A DNA stretch of 64,000 nucleotides, taken from contig NZ_CACOFR010000009.1 of assembly GCF_902626525.1 (NCBI RefSeq), positions 1 through 64,000 of the forward strand. Direction: 5' to 3'. Made by a program: the position numbers and the translations under genes. The first letter of the stretch is position 1, and each line of letters opens with the position of its first letter. This DNA comes from an uncultured Prochlorococcus sp. (lineage in GTDB: Bacteria > Cyanobacteriota > Cyanobacteriia > PCC-6307 > Cyanobiaceae). Below, piece by piece: positions 42,551 to 52,672 of the stretch. The notes beneath the pieces are model-generated. The model did no database searches and was not told the origin of the DNA. It worked only from the letters and a program-made list of their open reading frames with translations.

Positions 42551-42568
42551 TATATAAAAAAATATTTT

Positions 42569-43798
42569 TTATTTACATGGTTTCGTGTAATAAATATCAA
42601 GTAATAATTTAAAAGCTTTTTCTTTATCAATATTAGTAGAATTTTGTATTATGCTAATAATTATAGGTTCATCATTTATATATAAAAAGCCAGATAATGC
42701 AAAGACATCTGAAAGAGTACCAGTTTTTCCAAAAAACTTTCCAGATATTTCACTATTTATAAATCGTTTAGCTAATGTTCCTCTTACTCCCATTATTGAA
42801 AGTGTAGATTGATAAGCTTTAAAATCATTAGAATATCTCATTTTATCTAAAAACAATGCAACTAACTTTGTTGTGATTTTATTTTTTCTAGACAATCCAC
42901 TAGCATCTGCAAAGTATGTATTAGTTACTGGAAGACCTTTATTCTTTAACCAACTCTTGAGTTTTATATAATCATTATTGTTCCATGTATTTGAGGCATT
43001 TTTAAAAAGAGATTCAGCAGTAAAATTATGACTTTCAGAATTTATTAGAGTTAATAATGAGAGAATTGGATTTGAATATATTTTATTAATTTCTATTGAA
43101 TTTTTTAAGTAAAATTTATTTCTTGAATCAACAAAATTAATATTCACATTTGAATTTAAAAATTTATTTTTTAAATAGTTTTTAATAAAATTTTTTAAAG
43201 TATAAATATCTTCATATTTACTATGATTACTTTCTATTGCAAGAGATGTAATTGGAGAACCATATTCATAAAGTTTATCAGTATTTGACCAACCTTTAGG
43301 CCATTGTAATTTTGAATCAATTTCTACGATATTAAAGTTAATAATTTTATTTTCTTTAACACTAGAAATTAGATCGATTATATTTTCATAATTCAGATCT
43401 GGATCACCTTGACCAAGCAAATAGTAATTGTTTTTATTTTTTTTTAATAAGGACGTTTTTAAATTATTATTTAATTTATATTTACTTAAAACATATGCCG
43501 ATGATATTAATTTCTGATTTGATGCTGGCAACCTTGGAACTTTATCATTATAGGAACTAATTATTGTACCGTTCTTATTGACAATGGATACACTAAAGGA
43601 ATTATCAAGAGTTTGATTTAATAAAGCATCTAATCTAGAACAAGTTTTATTTTTATTAATTATTCCAGGGAAATTAAAATAAATACTATTTAAAAAACTA
43701 ACTTTTTTATTTATTAGTAAATATCTTATTAAGAAAGGAGATGTTACTAATGCAAGAACTATTAGGAAAAATGAATAAAGTTTTTTTTTCATATTCAT
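42569..43798 (-). CDS. dacB: D-alanyl-D-alanine carboxypeptidase, PBP4 class
   Basis: 409 residues. N-terminal hydrophobic segment (about 5-26) acts as signal/anchor, so the protein works in the periplasm on peptidoglycan. Seen: active-site SxxK in PASNQKLISSAYVLSKY (about 92-108), the SxN motif SHNFTAESLFKNA, and the KTG box GKTGTLSDVFALSGFLY (about 357-373). It removes terminal D-Ala and can cut cross-links. Shorter than E. coli PBP4, as in other cyanobacteria. One base separates it from the DUF1995 gene upstream. Confidence 0.92.
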   Translation of the reverse strand: MNMKKKLYSFFLIVLALVTSPFLIRYLLINKKVSFLNSIYFNFPGIINKNKTCSRLDALLNQTLDNSFSVSIVNKNGTIISSYNDKVPRLPASNQKLISSAYVLSKYKLNNNLKTSLLKKNKNNYYLLGQGDPDLNYENIIDLISSVKENKIINFNIVEIDSKLQWPKGWSNTDKLYEYGSPITSLAIESNHSKYEDIYTLKNFIKNYLKNKFLNSNVNINFVDSRNKFYLKNSIEINKIYSNPILSLLTLINSESHNFTAESLFKNASNTWNNNDYIKLKSWLKNKGLPVTNTYFADASGLSRKNKITTKLVALFLDKMRYSNDFKAYQSTLSIMGVRGTLAKRFINSEISGKFFGKTGTLSDVFALSGFLYINDEPIIISIIQNSTNIDKEKAFKLLLDIYYTKPCK

Positions 43799-43799
43799 T

Positions 43800-44426
43800 T
43801 TATAAATTTACAAAAATAGTTTCATTGTCTGGTTTAATCTCAAATTCTTTTATAAAAAAATATTTATTATTTTTTTGTTTGAAAAGTAACCAGTTACTTG
43901 GATATATATGCATAAGAGCAGCTTTATTTAATGGCTGAAGAAAATAAATATTTTTCCATGTTTTAACAAAGTTTTTGCGTCTCTCTCTAATAACACTACC
44001 TATACCAATATTTGCATCTTCAAATTTTGGATTTAATGAATAATGGTTTCCTTGATAATTATCAGACATAGGTTCAAATGAATCAAAATCATAGGGTTGA
44101 GGTAACATCGATATCATTACACTATCAATATTATTTATGTTATTTGATTCATTAAATGATTTAAAAGTAAAAATTTTATTTTTGATATCTGGATAGTCTC
44201 TTTGAGCCAAAGCTACTGCTCCTTGATCAGCAAATGTTATGAATACATTATTATTTTTAGCTAATATCTTATAAATAGTTAATCCAATTCTATTAAATTT
44301 CAATCCTTCAAAATTAAATTCTAGAGTAAATCTTTTATTTGAATCCAATAAACTTGAAAAAATTGCATCCTCCATATTTTTAAGAGATTCGTTTAAATCT
44401 TTAGGTAGTCTGTAATTAGTTTCCAT
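43800..44426 (-). CDS. DUF1995 family protein
   Basis: 208 residues of the DUF1995 family shared by cyanobacteria and plastids; a plant relative (LPA3) is linked to photosystem II assembly, so a role in PSII biogenesis is a possibility only. Seen: LPKDLNESLKNMEDAIFSSL at the start, FADQGAVALAQRDYPDI in the middle, and VIRERRKNFVKTWKNIYFLQ near the end. The start overlaps the stop of the cysteine desulfurase by one base (ATGA/TAATG type). Confidence 0.82.
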   Translation of the reverse strand: METNYRLPKDLNESLKNMEDAIFSSLLDSNKRFTLEFNFEGLKFNRIGLTIYKILAKNNNVFITFADQGAVALAQRDYPDIKNKIFTFKSFNESNNINNIDSVMISMLPQPYDFDSFEPMSDNYQGNHYSLNPKFEDANIGIGSVIRERRKNFVKTWKNIYFLQPLNKAALMHIYPSNWLLFKQKNNKYFFIKEFEIKPDNETIFVNL

Positions 44427-45598
44427 TAAAATTTGTCAATACATATTTGAATAAGTTCTAAAAATTTATCTATTTCTGACTTATTGTTTATTGAACTTAA
44501 AGTAACACGAATATTTGAATATAGTTCATCATTTTTAAAACCAATATTTTTAAGTGTTGAACTAGCTTTACCAGATGAGCTTGAACATGCACTTCCACTG
44601 CTTATTGCGATATTATTTTGTGACATGAAATTAACAATCTTATAAGCCTTTATAGCCTCAAATCCTTTATTTAATAGTAAAAATGAAATATGATTGGGAA
44701 GCCTATTTTTAATACTACCGGTAATTATTATGTGATTATTATCCTTAATTTTTTGGAAAAAATAATTTTTAAGTTTATTTATATTATTTGAAGGAAATTC
44801 AGTTATGTAATCATATAATTTTATTTTTCCTTTAATATTCTTTAATGATTCATGCATACCAGCGATTAATGGCAAAGCTTGTGTACCTTGTCTAATTGAA
44901 TATTCCTGAGTAATTGATATATCTTTATTTTTTAAAATTACTCTTGATTTTTCGTTGGTTAAAAGAATACCGATACCTTTTGGACCTCCAAATTTATGGG
45001 CAGATAAACTTAAAAAGTCACAATTAAGATCTTTCCAACTGAATATTCCATTACTTATTATTTGAGTTCCATCTAAATGAAATAATATATTTAATTCTTT
45101 ACATTTTGAGCCTATAAATTGAACTGGTTGTATTGTCCCAATTTCACTTTGCCCCCAAATAATTGATGCAAGTTTAGTTTCTTTAGTTAACGTTTTATTA
45201 ATATTAGAAATATTTAAAATACCTTCATTATTGACTGTCCACTCACAAATGTCCCAGTTTTGATTTCTTAGTTTGTTTACACATATTGTTGTTGCCTGAT
45301 GTTCAACATTTGAAATAACAACCCTACCATTTTTAAAGGTCTCATAAATATTACTAAATACAATATTTGTCGATTCTGAAGATCCTGATGTAAAAATTAT
45401 ATCCTCTGGTTCAGCATCAAATATACAAGCAATTTTAGATCTAATTTTTTCAAGGTATTTAGACGATTTTATACCTAGCTCATATGTAGATGATGGATTA
45501 TACCAGTAATTCTTATAAGTTGAATTTATTATATTTAAAACATTCTCAGATAATGGAGTTGTAGATGCATTATCTAAATAGATAAAATTATTTTTCAT
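44426..45598 (-). CDS. Cysteine desulfurase (NifS/IscS class)
   Basis: 390 residues, PLP enzyme that takes sulfur from cysteine for Fe-S clusters and other thio-cofactors. Seen: YLDNASTTPLSENV (about 6-19), the Schiff-base Lys in LSAHKFGGPKGIG (about 198-210) and the catalytic Cys loop SSGSACSSSSGKASSTLK (about 326-343). This long loop places it in group I. It overlaps its neighbours DUF1995 and dapF by one base each, indicating translational coupling. Whether it is the main desulfurase or a second copy cannot be seen here. Confidence 0.93.
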   Translation of the reverse strand: MKNNFIYLDNASTTPLSENVLNIINSTYKNYWYNPSSTYELGIKSSKYLEKIRSKIACIFDAEPEDIIFTSGSSESTNIVFSNIYETFKNGRVVISNVEHQATTICVNKLRNQNWDICEWTVNNEGILNISNINKTLTKETKLASIIWGQSEIGTIQPVQFIGSKCKELNILFHLDGTQIISNGIFSWKDLNCDFLSLSAHKFGGPKGIGILLTNEKSRVILKNKDISITQEYSIRQGTQALPLIAGMHESLKNIKGKIKLYDYITEFPSNNINKLKNYFFQKIKDNNHIIITGSIKNRLPNHISFLLLNKGFEAIKAYKIVNFMSQNNIAISSGSACSSSSGKASSTLKNIGFKNDELYSNIRVTLSSINNKSEIDKFLELIQICIDKF

Positions 45599-46458
45599 TA
45601 ATTTACTAATATTGATCCTGAGAAAACTTTTTTAGCGTTGCCCGTCATAGTTACTTCACAATTATCTTTAGACCAATAAATCTTAAGATTACCTCCTGGT
45701 AAAGATACTATGGTTTCTGAATTACAAAAGCCTAATTTATAAGCTGCTACATGAATAGCACAAGCTCCTGTTCCACAGGCTAAGGTTGGTCCAGACCCTC
45801 TTTCCCAAACTTTTACTTTGATATTATCTCTATTTAGGATTTGACAGAAATGAACATTTGTTTTTTCTGGAAATAATTCGTGTTTTTCAAATATAGGTCC
45901 AAGTTTAGAAAGAGCAATTGACTCTAAGTCTTGTACAAAGAATATTAAATGTGGATTTCCCATTCCTACTGCATACCCTTTTTTATAAAAATTTTTCTCA
46001 ACAAAATCATGTGATGGAACTGAATTAATTTTTTTTATGATTGTTGTTGGAATATTTTGACTATCTAAAATAGGAATTCCCATTTTTACAGAAATTTCTT
46101 CATTAATGTATTTTGCGATTTTTAAACCTGCTTTAGTCTCAATCTTATATTCCATATTTTTATTCTTAATTGAATCATTTATATGAAGATACTCAATTAA
46201 ACACCTAATTCCATTTCCACACATTTGTGCCTCAGAGCCATCAGAATTAAAGATTATCATTTTTGCATAATTATCTTCATTAGCTTCTTCTATAAAAATT
46301 ACACCATCTGCTCCAATGCCAAAATTCCTGTTACAAATTTTTTTTATATCAAAAAGTTTATTTTTATAATAATTTTTATATAAATCATTTCCTCTGCAAT
46401 CAATTACGACAAAGTCATTTCCGTTCCCTTGATATTTTTCAAAAGTTATATTTTTCAT
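45598..46458 (-). CDS. dapF: Diaminopimelate epimerase
   Basis: 286 residues. Converts LL- to meso-diaminopimelate for lysine and peptidoglycan synthesis, without cofactor, using two cysteines. Seen: the first Cys in AQMCGNGIRCLIEYL (about 78-92) and the second in GSGPTLACGTGACAIHVA (about 221-238), and YQGNGNDFVVIDCRG near the start. Full length. It leads the compact minus-strand unit dapF, desulfurase, DUF1995, dacB, and is divergent from leuS with about 100 bases between. Confidence 0.97.
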   Translation of the reverse strand: MKNITFEKYQGNGNDFVVIDCRGNDLYKNYYKNKLFDIKKICNRNFGIGADGVIFIEEANEDNYAKMIIFNSDGSEAQMCGNGIRCLIEYLHINDSIKNKNMEYKIETKAGLKIAKYINEEISVKMGIPILDSQNIPTTIIKKINSVPSHDFVEKNFYKKGYAVGMGNPHLIFFVQDLESIALSKLGPIFEKHELFPEKTNVHFCQILNRDNIKVKVWERGSGPTLACGTGACAIHVAAYKLGFCNSETIVSLPGGNLKIYWSKDNCEVTMTGNAKKVFSGSILVN

Positions 46459-46563
46459 TTCTAGAATATATATTTAGATTTAATTATAAATTATTCCTTT
46501 TAACAATCTATTTCTATTTTATACAATGAATATTAAAATAATAATTTAATAAATAAGAATTAA

Positions 46564-49131
46564 GTGATTTCTCCTGATAAGCAATATGAAGCTAATACCA
46601 ATTTATATAATCCATCTGAAATAGAAAAAAGGTGGCAATCAATATGGACAGAAGAAAATTTATATAAAACCGGTGAATTAAAAGAGAATACTGATAAATT
46701 TTATGCCTTATCAATGTTCCCTTACCCCTCTGGTAATCTTCATATGGGACATGTTAGGAATTATGTAATTACAGACTTAATAGCTCGATTTCATAGATTT
46801 AAGGGAAAAACTGTTTTACATCCTATGGGTTGGGACGCATTTGGTTTACCTGCAGAGAATGCTGCGATTGAAAGAGGAATTAGTCCAACTGTCTGGACTA
46901 AAAAAAATATATCTCATATGAAGTCACAATTAAAGCTTTTGGGTCTATCAGTTGATTGGGATAGAGAATTTGCAACCTGTGATGAAAATTATTATGTTTG
47001 GACACAATATCTATTTTTAGAATTATACAAGGCAGGCCTTGTATATCAGAAGGAATCAGAAGTTAATTGGGATCCTATTGATAATACAGTATTAGCTAAT
47101 GAACAAGTTGACTCAGAGGGTAAATCGTGGAGATCTGGCGCAATAGTTGAAAAGAAATTATTAAAGCAATGGTTTTTAAGAATTACTAATTATGCAGAAG
47201 AGTTATTAAAGGATTTAGAAAAATTAGATAATTGGCCAGAGAGAGTAAAAATAATGCAAGATAATTGGATTGGAAAGTCAATTGGTACAAATATTACTTT
47301 CAATATTAATAACAAACCTCAAGAGAAAATAACTGTATTCACAACAAGACCAGATACTTTATTTGGCGTTACCTATTTAGCAATTTCTGTTAATCATTCA
47401 TTAATTAAAAATATTTCTAATCAGACAACCTTGCATGATATAGATAAATTAAAACAATATTTGAAAAAAAATAAAAATAATGAACTTGATAAAATTGGTA
47501 TAAAAACTAGCTTATTAGCTATAAATCCTTTAAATTCTGAAAAAATACCAATTTGGGTGGCGAGTTATGTTCTTGATGAATACGGTACAGGTTCTGTTAT
47601 GGGTGTACCTGGTCATGATCTAAGAGATTTTGAATTTGCTAAGAACAACAATATTGATATTAAGCAGGTAATAATAAAAGAAAAAAATGATCCAGTTATC
47701 GATCATGATAACGTTTATGAGGGAAATGGATATCTTATTAATTCAAATCAATACGATGGTTTAGAGAATAATATTGCTAAATTAAAAATTTCAGAGGAAG
47801 GCATCAATAAAGGATGGGCCGAAAATAAGATTCAATATCGTCTAAGAGATTGGTTAATATCTAGACAAAGATATTGGGGATGTCCAATACCGATAGTTAT
47901 TTGTGAAAAATGCGGCTCTGTTCCTTTAAACCAATCAGAATTACCAGTTACCTTACCTGTAGACATAGAAATCTCTGCTAACAAGATTAATGCTTTAGTT
48001 GATAATAATTGGATAAATACAACATGTCCAAAATGTGGAATAGCAGCAAAGAAAGAAACTGATACTATGGACACTTTCATGTGTTCATCATGGTATTTTT
48101 TAAGATATCCATCTTCAAAATGTTTAACTAAGCCTTTTGAAAAAATTAATATTAATAAATGGTTGCCTGTAGATCAATATGTTGGAGGAGTAGAACACGC
48201 AATATTGCATTTGTTATATGCAAGATTTTTCACTAAAGCCCTGCGAGATAATGAATTGTTTGAAATTGATGAACCATTTAAAAAGCTATTAACTCAAGGA
48301 ATGGTTCAGTCCGCGGCTTATAAAAACAATAAGACAGGTAAATATGTTTCTCCTTCAGATATTAGAGACTTATCAAATCCTAAGGATCCAATTGATAATT
48401 CAACACTTGAAGTACTTTTTGAGAAGATGTCTAAGTCAAAATATAATGGAATAGATCCCGAATTAGTAATTAAAAAATATGGGGCAGATACAGCAAGAAT
48501 GTTTATATTATTTAAAGCTCCACCAGAAAAAGATTTGGAATGGGGAGATACAGATGTTGAAGGTCAATTTAGATTTTTAAGCAGAATTTGGAAGCTTTAT
48601 ATTAATTGTGCAAAAGATCTAAATAGTAAAAATAATTCCTATCCAGATAAGGAAAAAACTTTAATTAAGTCAATGAACATTGCTATAAAAGAAATTTCAA
48701 ATGACATATTAAATAACCAATTTAATACTGCGATTTCAGAACTTATGAAGTTTTATAATGTACTATCAAATTCTATTAATGACGTAAATAATAATTTAAA
48801 AAAAGAAGCTTTAAAAATATTTTGTATTTTATTAGCTCCATTTGCTCCTCATATTGCAGAAGAAATATGGCATCTTATAGGATTTAAAAATTCTGTTCAT
48901 TTAGAACAATGGCCCTCATTTAATGCCGATGCACTAAAAGAAGATTCCTATGAACTTGTAGTTCAAGTTAATGGAAAAGTTAGAGACAAGATAAATATTA
49001 AAAATGATATTGATGAAGATCAAATTAAGGATTTAACTCTTAAAAGACCTAATATATTAAAATGGATTCAAGATAAGGAGATAAGAAAAATAATTATTGT
49101 TAAAGGGAAAATTATGAATATAGTTGTTTAA
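46564..49131 (+). CDS. leuS: Leucyl-tRNA synthetase
   Basis: 855 residues, class I synthetase. Seen: the HIGH region [16 protein letters not shown] (about 51-66), the CP1 editing domain with [12 protein letters not shown] (about 260-271), zinc-type cysteines (ICEKCGSVP and [12 protein letters not shown]) and the KMSKS loop [14 protein letters not shown] (about 620-633), then the anticodon-binding C-terminus. The start is GTG at 46564. The last four bases overlap the convergent pgi gene. Confidence 0.97.
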   Translation: MISPDKQYEANTNLYNPSEIEKRWQSIWTEENLYKTGELKENTDKFYALSMFPYPSGNLHMGHVRNYVITDLIARFHRFKGKTVLHPMGWDAFGLPAENAAIERGISPTVWTKKNISHMKSQLKLLGLSVDWDREFATCDENYYVWTQYLFLELYKAGLVYQKESEVNWDPIDNTVLANEQVDSEGKSWRSGAIVEKKLLKQWFLRITNYAEELLKDLEKLDNWPERVKIMQDNWIGKSIGTNITFNINNKPQEKITVFTTRPDTLFGVTYLAISVNHSLIKNISNQTTLHDIDKLKQYLKKNKNNELDKIGIKTSLLAINPLNSEKIPIWVASYVLDEYGTGSVMGVPGHDLRDFEFAKNNNIDIKQVIIKEKNDPVIDHDNVYEGNGYLINSNQYDGLENNIAKLKISEEGINKGWAENKIQYRLRDWLISRQRYWGCPIPIVICEKCGSVPLNQSELPVTLPVDIEISANKINALVDNNWINTTCPKCGIAAKKETDTMDTFMCSSWYFLRYPSSKCLTKPFEKININKWLPVDQYVGGVEHAILHLLYARFFTKALRDNELFEIDEPFKKLLTQGMVQSAAYKNNKTGKYVSPSDIRDLSNPKDPIDNSTLEVLFEKMSKSKYNGIDPELVIKKYGADTARMFILFKAPPEKDLEWGDTDVEGQFRFLSRIWKLYINCAKDLNSKNNSYPDKEKTLIKSMNIAIKEISNDILNNQFNTAISELMKFYNVLSNSINDVNNNLKKEALKIFCILLAPFAPHIAEEIWHLIGFKNSVHLEQWPSFNADALKEDSYELVVQVNGKVRDKINIKNDIDEDQIKDLTLKRPNILKWIQDKEIRKIIIVKGKIMNIVV

Positions 49132-50711
49132 GTATTTGTTTTTTGTATTACTAATGAATTAGGATTTGACCAATCACCCTTTACTAAATAATCGTCATTA
49201 CCGAAACACATTTCACGGAGAATAAAGAATATAGGTTCGTTTACTGAATTATCAAATAATGATGTTATTTCATTTATAGAGTATTCTCCTCCTTGGTCTA
49301 ATAAATTACTTACTTTTTTTTGATATTCAATAATATTTGCAGCTGCTTTCTTCCCAGCTTCAACTCCAGGTTGATCATATGCATTAATATTTACTAATTC
49401 AGCGTAGAAGGACACAGCCCTCTCAAATAAGGCGATTAAGGCGCCAAGTGAAAAACAATTTAATTGCTCTAATGTAATTGTAATACTTTGTCTGTTTTCA
49501 CTAGAAAGTGCAGATCTCGTTCCTTGTAAAAAACCAGAGAGATATTCTTTGGGATTCTCTTTATCTCCAAAAATATTATTTGAAGGCGAATCCAATAGTT
49601 CAATAAAAATACAAAAGAAATTATCAATCCCATCTCTCAGTTGCTGAACATAAGCATGTTGATCTGTGGATCCTTTATTACCAAAAACGGAAATTCCTTG
49701 ATTAACTACTTCACCGTTTCTATTAAATTTCTTACCTAATGATTCCATTACTAATTGTTGAAGATATTTGCTAAATACCTGCAACCTATCTCTATAAGGT
49801 AAAACGACCATATCTCTTTTTCCTCTGCCATCACCAGTCAAATACCATGCAGATGACAATAATGCTGCCGGATTATTTTTAAAATCACATAAACGAGTGG
49901 CCTCATCCATTAATGATGCACCTTTAATGAATTCAAATATGTTTTCATTAATAAGAGCTAATGGGAGTAATCCAACAGAACTGGTAATACTAGTTCTTCC
50001 TCCTATCCAATCTTGTAAATTAAAAATTTTTAACCAATTCTCAGAAGTGGCTTTTTTAAATAACATACTATCTTTCATCGTTATAGCAATAGCATTTGAA
50101 TTCCATTCAAGAGAATTGTCTTCACAATGACTTTTAATTATATCCATAGCAATTCTAGGCTCAGGCGTACCACCTGACTTGCTTACTACTACGAATAATG
50201 TTGTAGATAATTTTTCAGATAATGACTCTAACTTTTCGCTAATTAAAAAAGGATCAACATTATCGATATAAGAAAAATTTAATCCTTTTGAGCACTTTTG
50301 AAGAGACTCTGTAATGAGTAATGGTCCTAACCCACTTCCACCAATTCCTATCCATAGAACATCAGTATACTTCTGATAATTTTTATTCTTAATATTTCCG
50401 TTTAAAATTTGTTTACCAAATTCAGAAATATCATTGATTTCTGTGCTAATTTCATGACTTATTTTGGGAGATGGTGAAATTTCTGGATTCCTCAGCCAAT
50501 AATGTCCAACTTGCCTATTTTCATCAATATTTGAGATTGCACCATTTTCTAATTCTTTTATTGATAAAAAAACATCTATAAATTTCTCTTCTAATTTTTT
50601 TATTTCTTGATTTGTGAAATTAATTTTGCTTATATCTAGCCATATATTTAATTTCTTATCAAACCAAAGATAATTACAAAATTTATCCCAAGATTTAAAA
50701 TCTTCATTCAT
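49128..50711 (-). CDS. pgi: Glucose-6-phosphate isomerase
   Basis: 527 residues. Interconverts glucose-6-phosphate and fructose-6-phosphate in glycolysis, glycogen metabolism and the oxidative pentose pathway. Seen: [19 protein letters not shown] (about 123-141), [16 protein letters not shown] (sugar-phosphate binding SKSGGTPE), and [16 protein letters not shown] with the catalytic Lys near the end. Length matches the cyanobacterial form. The 3' end overlaps leuS by four bases; a 177-base gap without genes lies upstream. Confidence 0.97.
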   Translation of the reverse strand: MNEDFKSWDKFCNYLWFDKKLNIWLDISKINFTNQEIKKLEEKFIDVFLSIKELENGAISNIDENRQVGHYWLRNPEISPSPKISHEISTEINDISEFGKQILNGNIKNKNYQKYTDVLWIGIGGSGLGPLLITESLQKCSKGLNFSYIDNVDPFLISEKLESLSEKLSTTLFVVVSKSGGTPEPRIAMDIIKSHCEDNSLEWNSNAIAITMKDSMLFKKATSENWLKIFNLQDWIGGRTSITSSVGLLPLALINENIFEFIKGASLMDEATRLCDFKNNPAALLSSAWYLTGDGRGKRDMVVLPYRDRLQVFSKYLQQLVMESLGKKFNRNGEVVNQGISVFGNKGSTDQHAYVQQLRDGIDNFFCIFIELLDSPSNNIFGDKENPKEYLSGFLQGTRSALSSENRQSITITLEQLNCFSLGALIALFERAVSFYAELVNINAYDQPGVEAGKKAAANIIEYQKKVSNLLDQGGEYSINEITSLFDNSVNEPIFFILREMCFGNDDYLVKGDWSNPNSLVIQKTNT

Positions 50712-50888
50712 TTTATATATTAGTTTCTTTTTTATTTAATTATATATAAACGAATAGTACTTAGATTTAAATCATTTAAATTTGTTTAAATTTATTTTTT
50801 AAAATAAATATGTTTTTGAATATAAACAATTAAAAATTATGGTTTTTTTTATTTGATATGAATTTATCATTAAATAAAATAAAAAATT

Positions 50889-51545
50889 TTGGATAAATCA
50901 TTCAATTACATAATTTCACCTGAGTTATCAGAATATAAAAGATTTTCTCCAAAATTAAAAATTGGTATACTAGCTTCTGGAAAAGGAACAAACTTCCAAG
51001 AGTTAATTAATCTCTCTCAAAAAGGAGAAATAGATATAGAAATAAAAGTTTTAATAACGAACAAAGAAGATGCAGGTTGTATTAAAAGAGCTGAAAATGC
51101 AGAAATACCTTATAAAATAATACGAGCAAAAGATTTTTCGAAAAAAGAGTCTTTTGAAGTTGAAATTATAAATACTTTAATTAATTACGATGTTGAACTT
51201 GTCGTAATGGCTGGTTGGATGAAAATTGTTTCTCCATTTTTTATTAATAAATTCAGGAATAAAATTATTAATATTCACCCATCATTACTTCCTGCATATA
51301 AAGGTGGATCTGCAATAAAGGATTCCATATTAAATGGTTCAAAAATAACTGGTTGTTCAGTACATTTTGTTGAGGAAGAAGTAGATAGTGGATCGCTCAT
51401 AATGCAAGCCGCATTATCAATTGAGGAGAAAGATGATTTAGTATCTCTTTCTCAAAAAATACAAAAACTTGAACATAAAATTCTACCTCACTCAATTACT
51501 CTTGCTGGTTTTTTGATAAGAAATGATTTTATGGAAAGTTATTAA
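50889..51545 (+). CDS. purN: Phosphoribosylglycinamide formyltransferase
   Basis: 218 residues. Third step of purine synthesis, using 10-formyl-THF. Seen: LKIGILASGKGTNFQELINL (about 24-43), VVMAGWMKIVSPFFI, the catalytic INIHPSLLPAYKGGSAI (Asn/His, about 133-149) and the catalytic Asp region HFVEEEVDSGSLIMQ. The chosen start is TTG at 50889; this gives a 23-residue extension before the conserved fold, common in this family in picocyanobacteria. The end overlaps argC by 17 bases. Confidence 0.93.
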   Translation: MDKSFNYIISPELSEYKRFSPKLKIGILASGKGTNFQELINLSQKGEIDIEIKVLITNKEDAGCIKRAENAEIPYKIIRAKDFSKKESFEVEIINTLINYDVELVVMAGWMKIVSPFFINKFRNKIINIHPSLLPAYKGGSAIKDSILNGSKITGCSVHFVEEEVDSGSLIMQAALSIEEKDDLVSLSQKIQKLEHKILPHSITLAGFLIRNDFMESY

Positions 51546-52584
51546 TTAAATCAAGCCCATCATCCATTGAAAAACCATTCATTATATTTAAATTTTGAAT
51601 TGCTTGACCAGTCTGTCCTTTTAACAAATTATCAATTACAGATAAGATAATAATCTTACCATTTCTATTATCGACTTTTACAGATAGAAAAATTTGATTT
51701 GTATTCTTAACCCATTTGGTTGAAGGAAATGTGTCTACAGGTAAAACATTAATATTTTTAAAATTTCTATAAAAATTATCCAAAAGTATTCTGCAATCAT
51801 CCGACGTTAAACCAGGATCTCTTAATCTACCGTATATAGTCGAATGCATACCTCTTGAGATTGGGACTAAGTGAGGGGTAAAAAGAAGTTCTATGTTATT
51901 TCCTGAGATTAATGAAGCTATCTGCTCAATCTCAGATGTATGTCTATGATTTATCAATCCATAGGCTGATAATCCCTCACCACATTCTGATAAAAGAAGC
52001 TTTTGATTCGGTTCACGACCACCACCAGAAGTACCACTTTTTGAATCAATTACTATACCTTCATTTTCAATAATTCCCTGCGATAAATAAGGAACTAGAG
52101 GAATAAGGGCTGAGGTTGGATAACATCCCGGACATGCAATCAATCTACCTTTGGAAATAGCCTCCTTATTTATTTCAGGAAGTCCATATACTGCCTCTTT
52201 ACATAAATCATCATCATTTCTTTTGTAAATTGCAGCCTCTTTGGAGTATATTTTTTTCCATTTGTCTAATGACCTATATCTATAGTCAGCAGATAAATCT
52301 ATAACTTTTACTCCACTATCTAATAATTTTCTTGTCAAAGTAGAAGATATTCCATTTGGTAAACAAAGCAAAGCAATATCAGATTTGTATGAGATATTAT
52401 CGGCTGATATTTTTTCTATATATGGATCGGATTTAATATTAATAAAAGGGAAAATATCATTCCACTTTGATCCGCATGTTTTATTTCCTCCTAAATATGA
52501 AATATTATATTTTTTATTATTATTTAAAAGATTTACGGCTTGCATACCTCCGTAACCGGTAGCACCAACTATTGCAACATTCAT
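51529..52584 (-). CDS. argC: N-acetyl-γ-glutamyl-phosphate reductase
   Basis: 351 residues. Third step of arginine synthesis, NADPH-dependent. Seen: the N-terminal nucleotide loop VAIVGATGYGGMQAVNLL (about 3-20), the catalytic Cys in IACPGCYPTSALIPL (about 149-163, the first Cys of CPGC is before the Pro and the catalytic one is CY) and INHRHTSEIEQIAS with the substrate His. Full length. It overlaps purN by 17 bases at the 3' side, and is divergent from ribBA. Confidence 0.96.
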   Translation of the reverse strand: MNVAIVGATGYGGMQAVNLLNNNKKYNISYLGGNKTCGSKWNDIFPFINIKSDPYIEKISADNISYKSDIALLCLPNGISSTLTRKLLDSGVKVIDLSADYRYRSLDKWKKIYSKEAAIYKRNDDDLCKEAVYGLPEINKEAISKGRLIACPGCYPTSALIPLVPYLSQGIIENEGIVIDSKSGTSGGGREPNQKLLLSECGEGLSAYGLINHRHTSEIEQIASLISGNNIELLFTPHLVPISRGMHSTIYGRLRDPGLTSDDCRILLDNFYRNFKNINVLPVDTFPSTKWVKNTNQIFLSVKVDNRNGKIIILSVIDNLLKGQTGQAIQNLNIMNGFSMDDGLDLINNFP

Positions 52585-52672
52585 TTCTTTGAATTGGCAG
52601 ACTTTAAGATAGGATTATAAAGTGTTGAAATTAGGATTACTAAAACACTATTTTTCTATATTGATAGGAATA

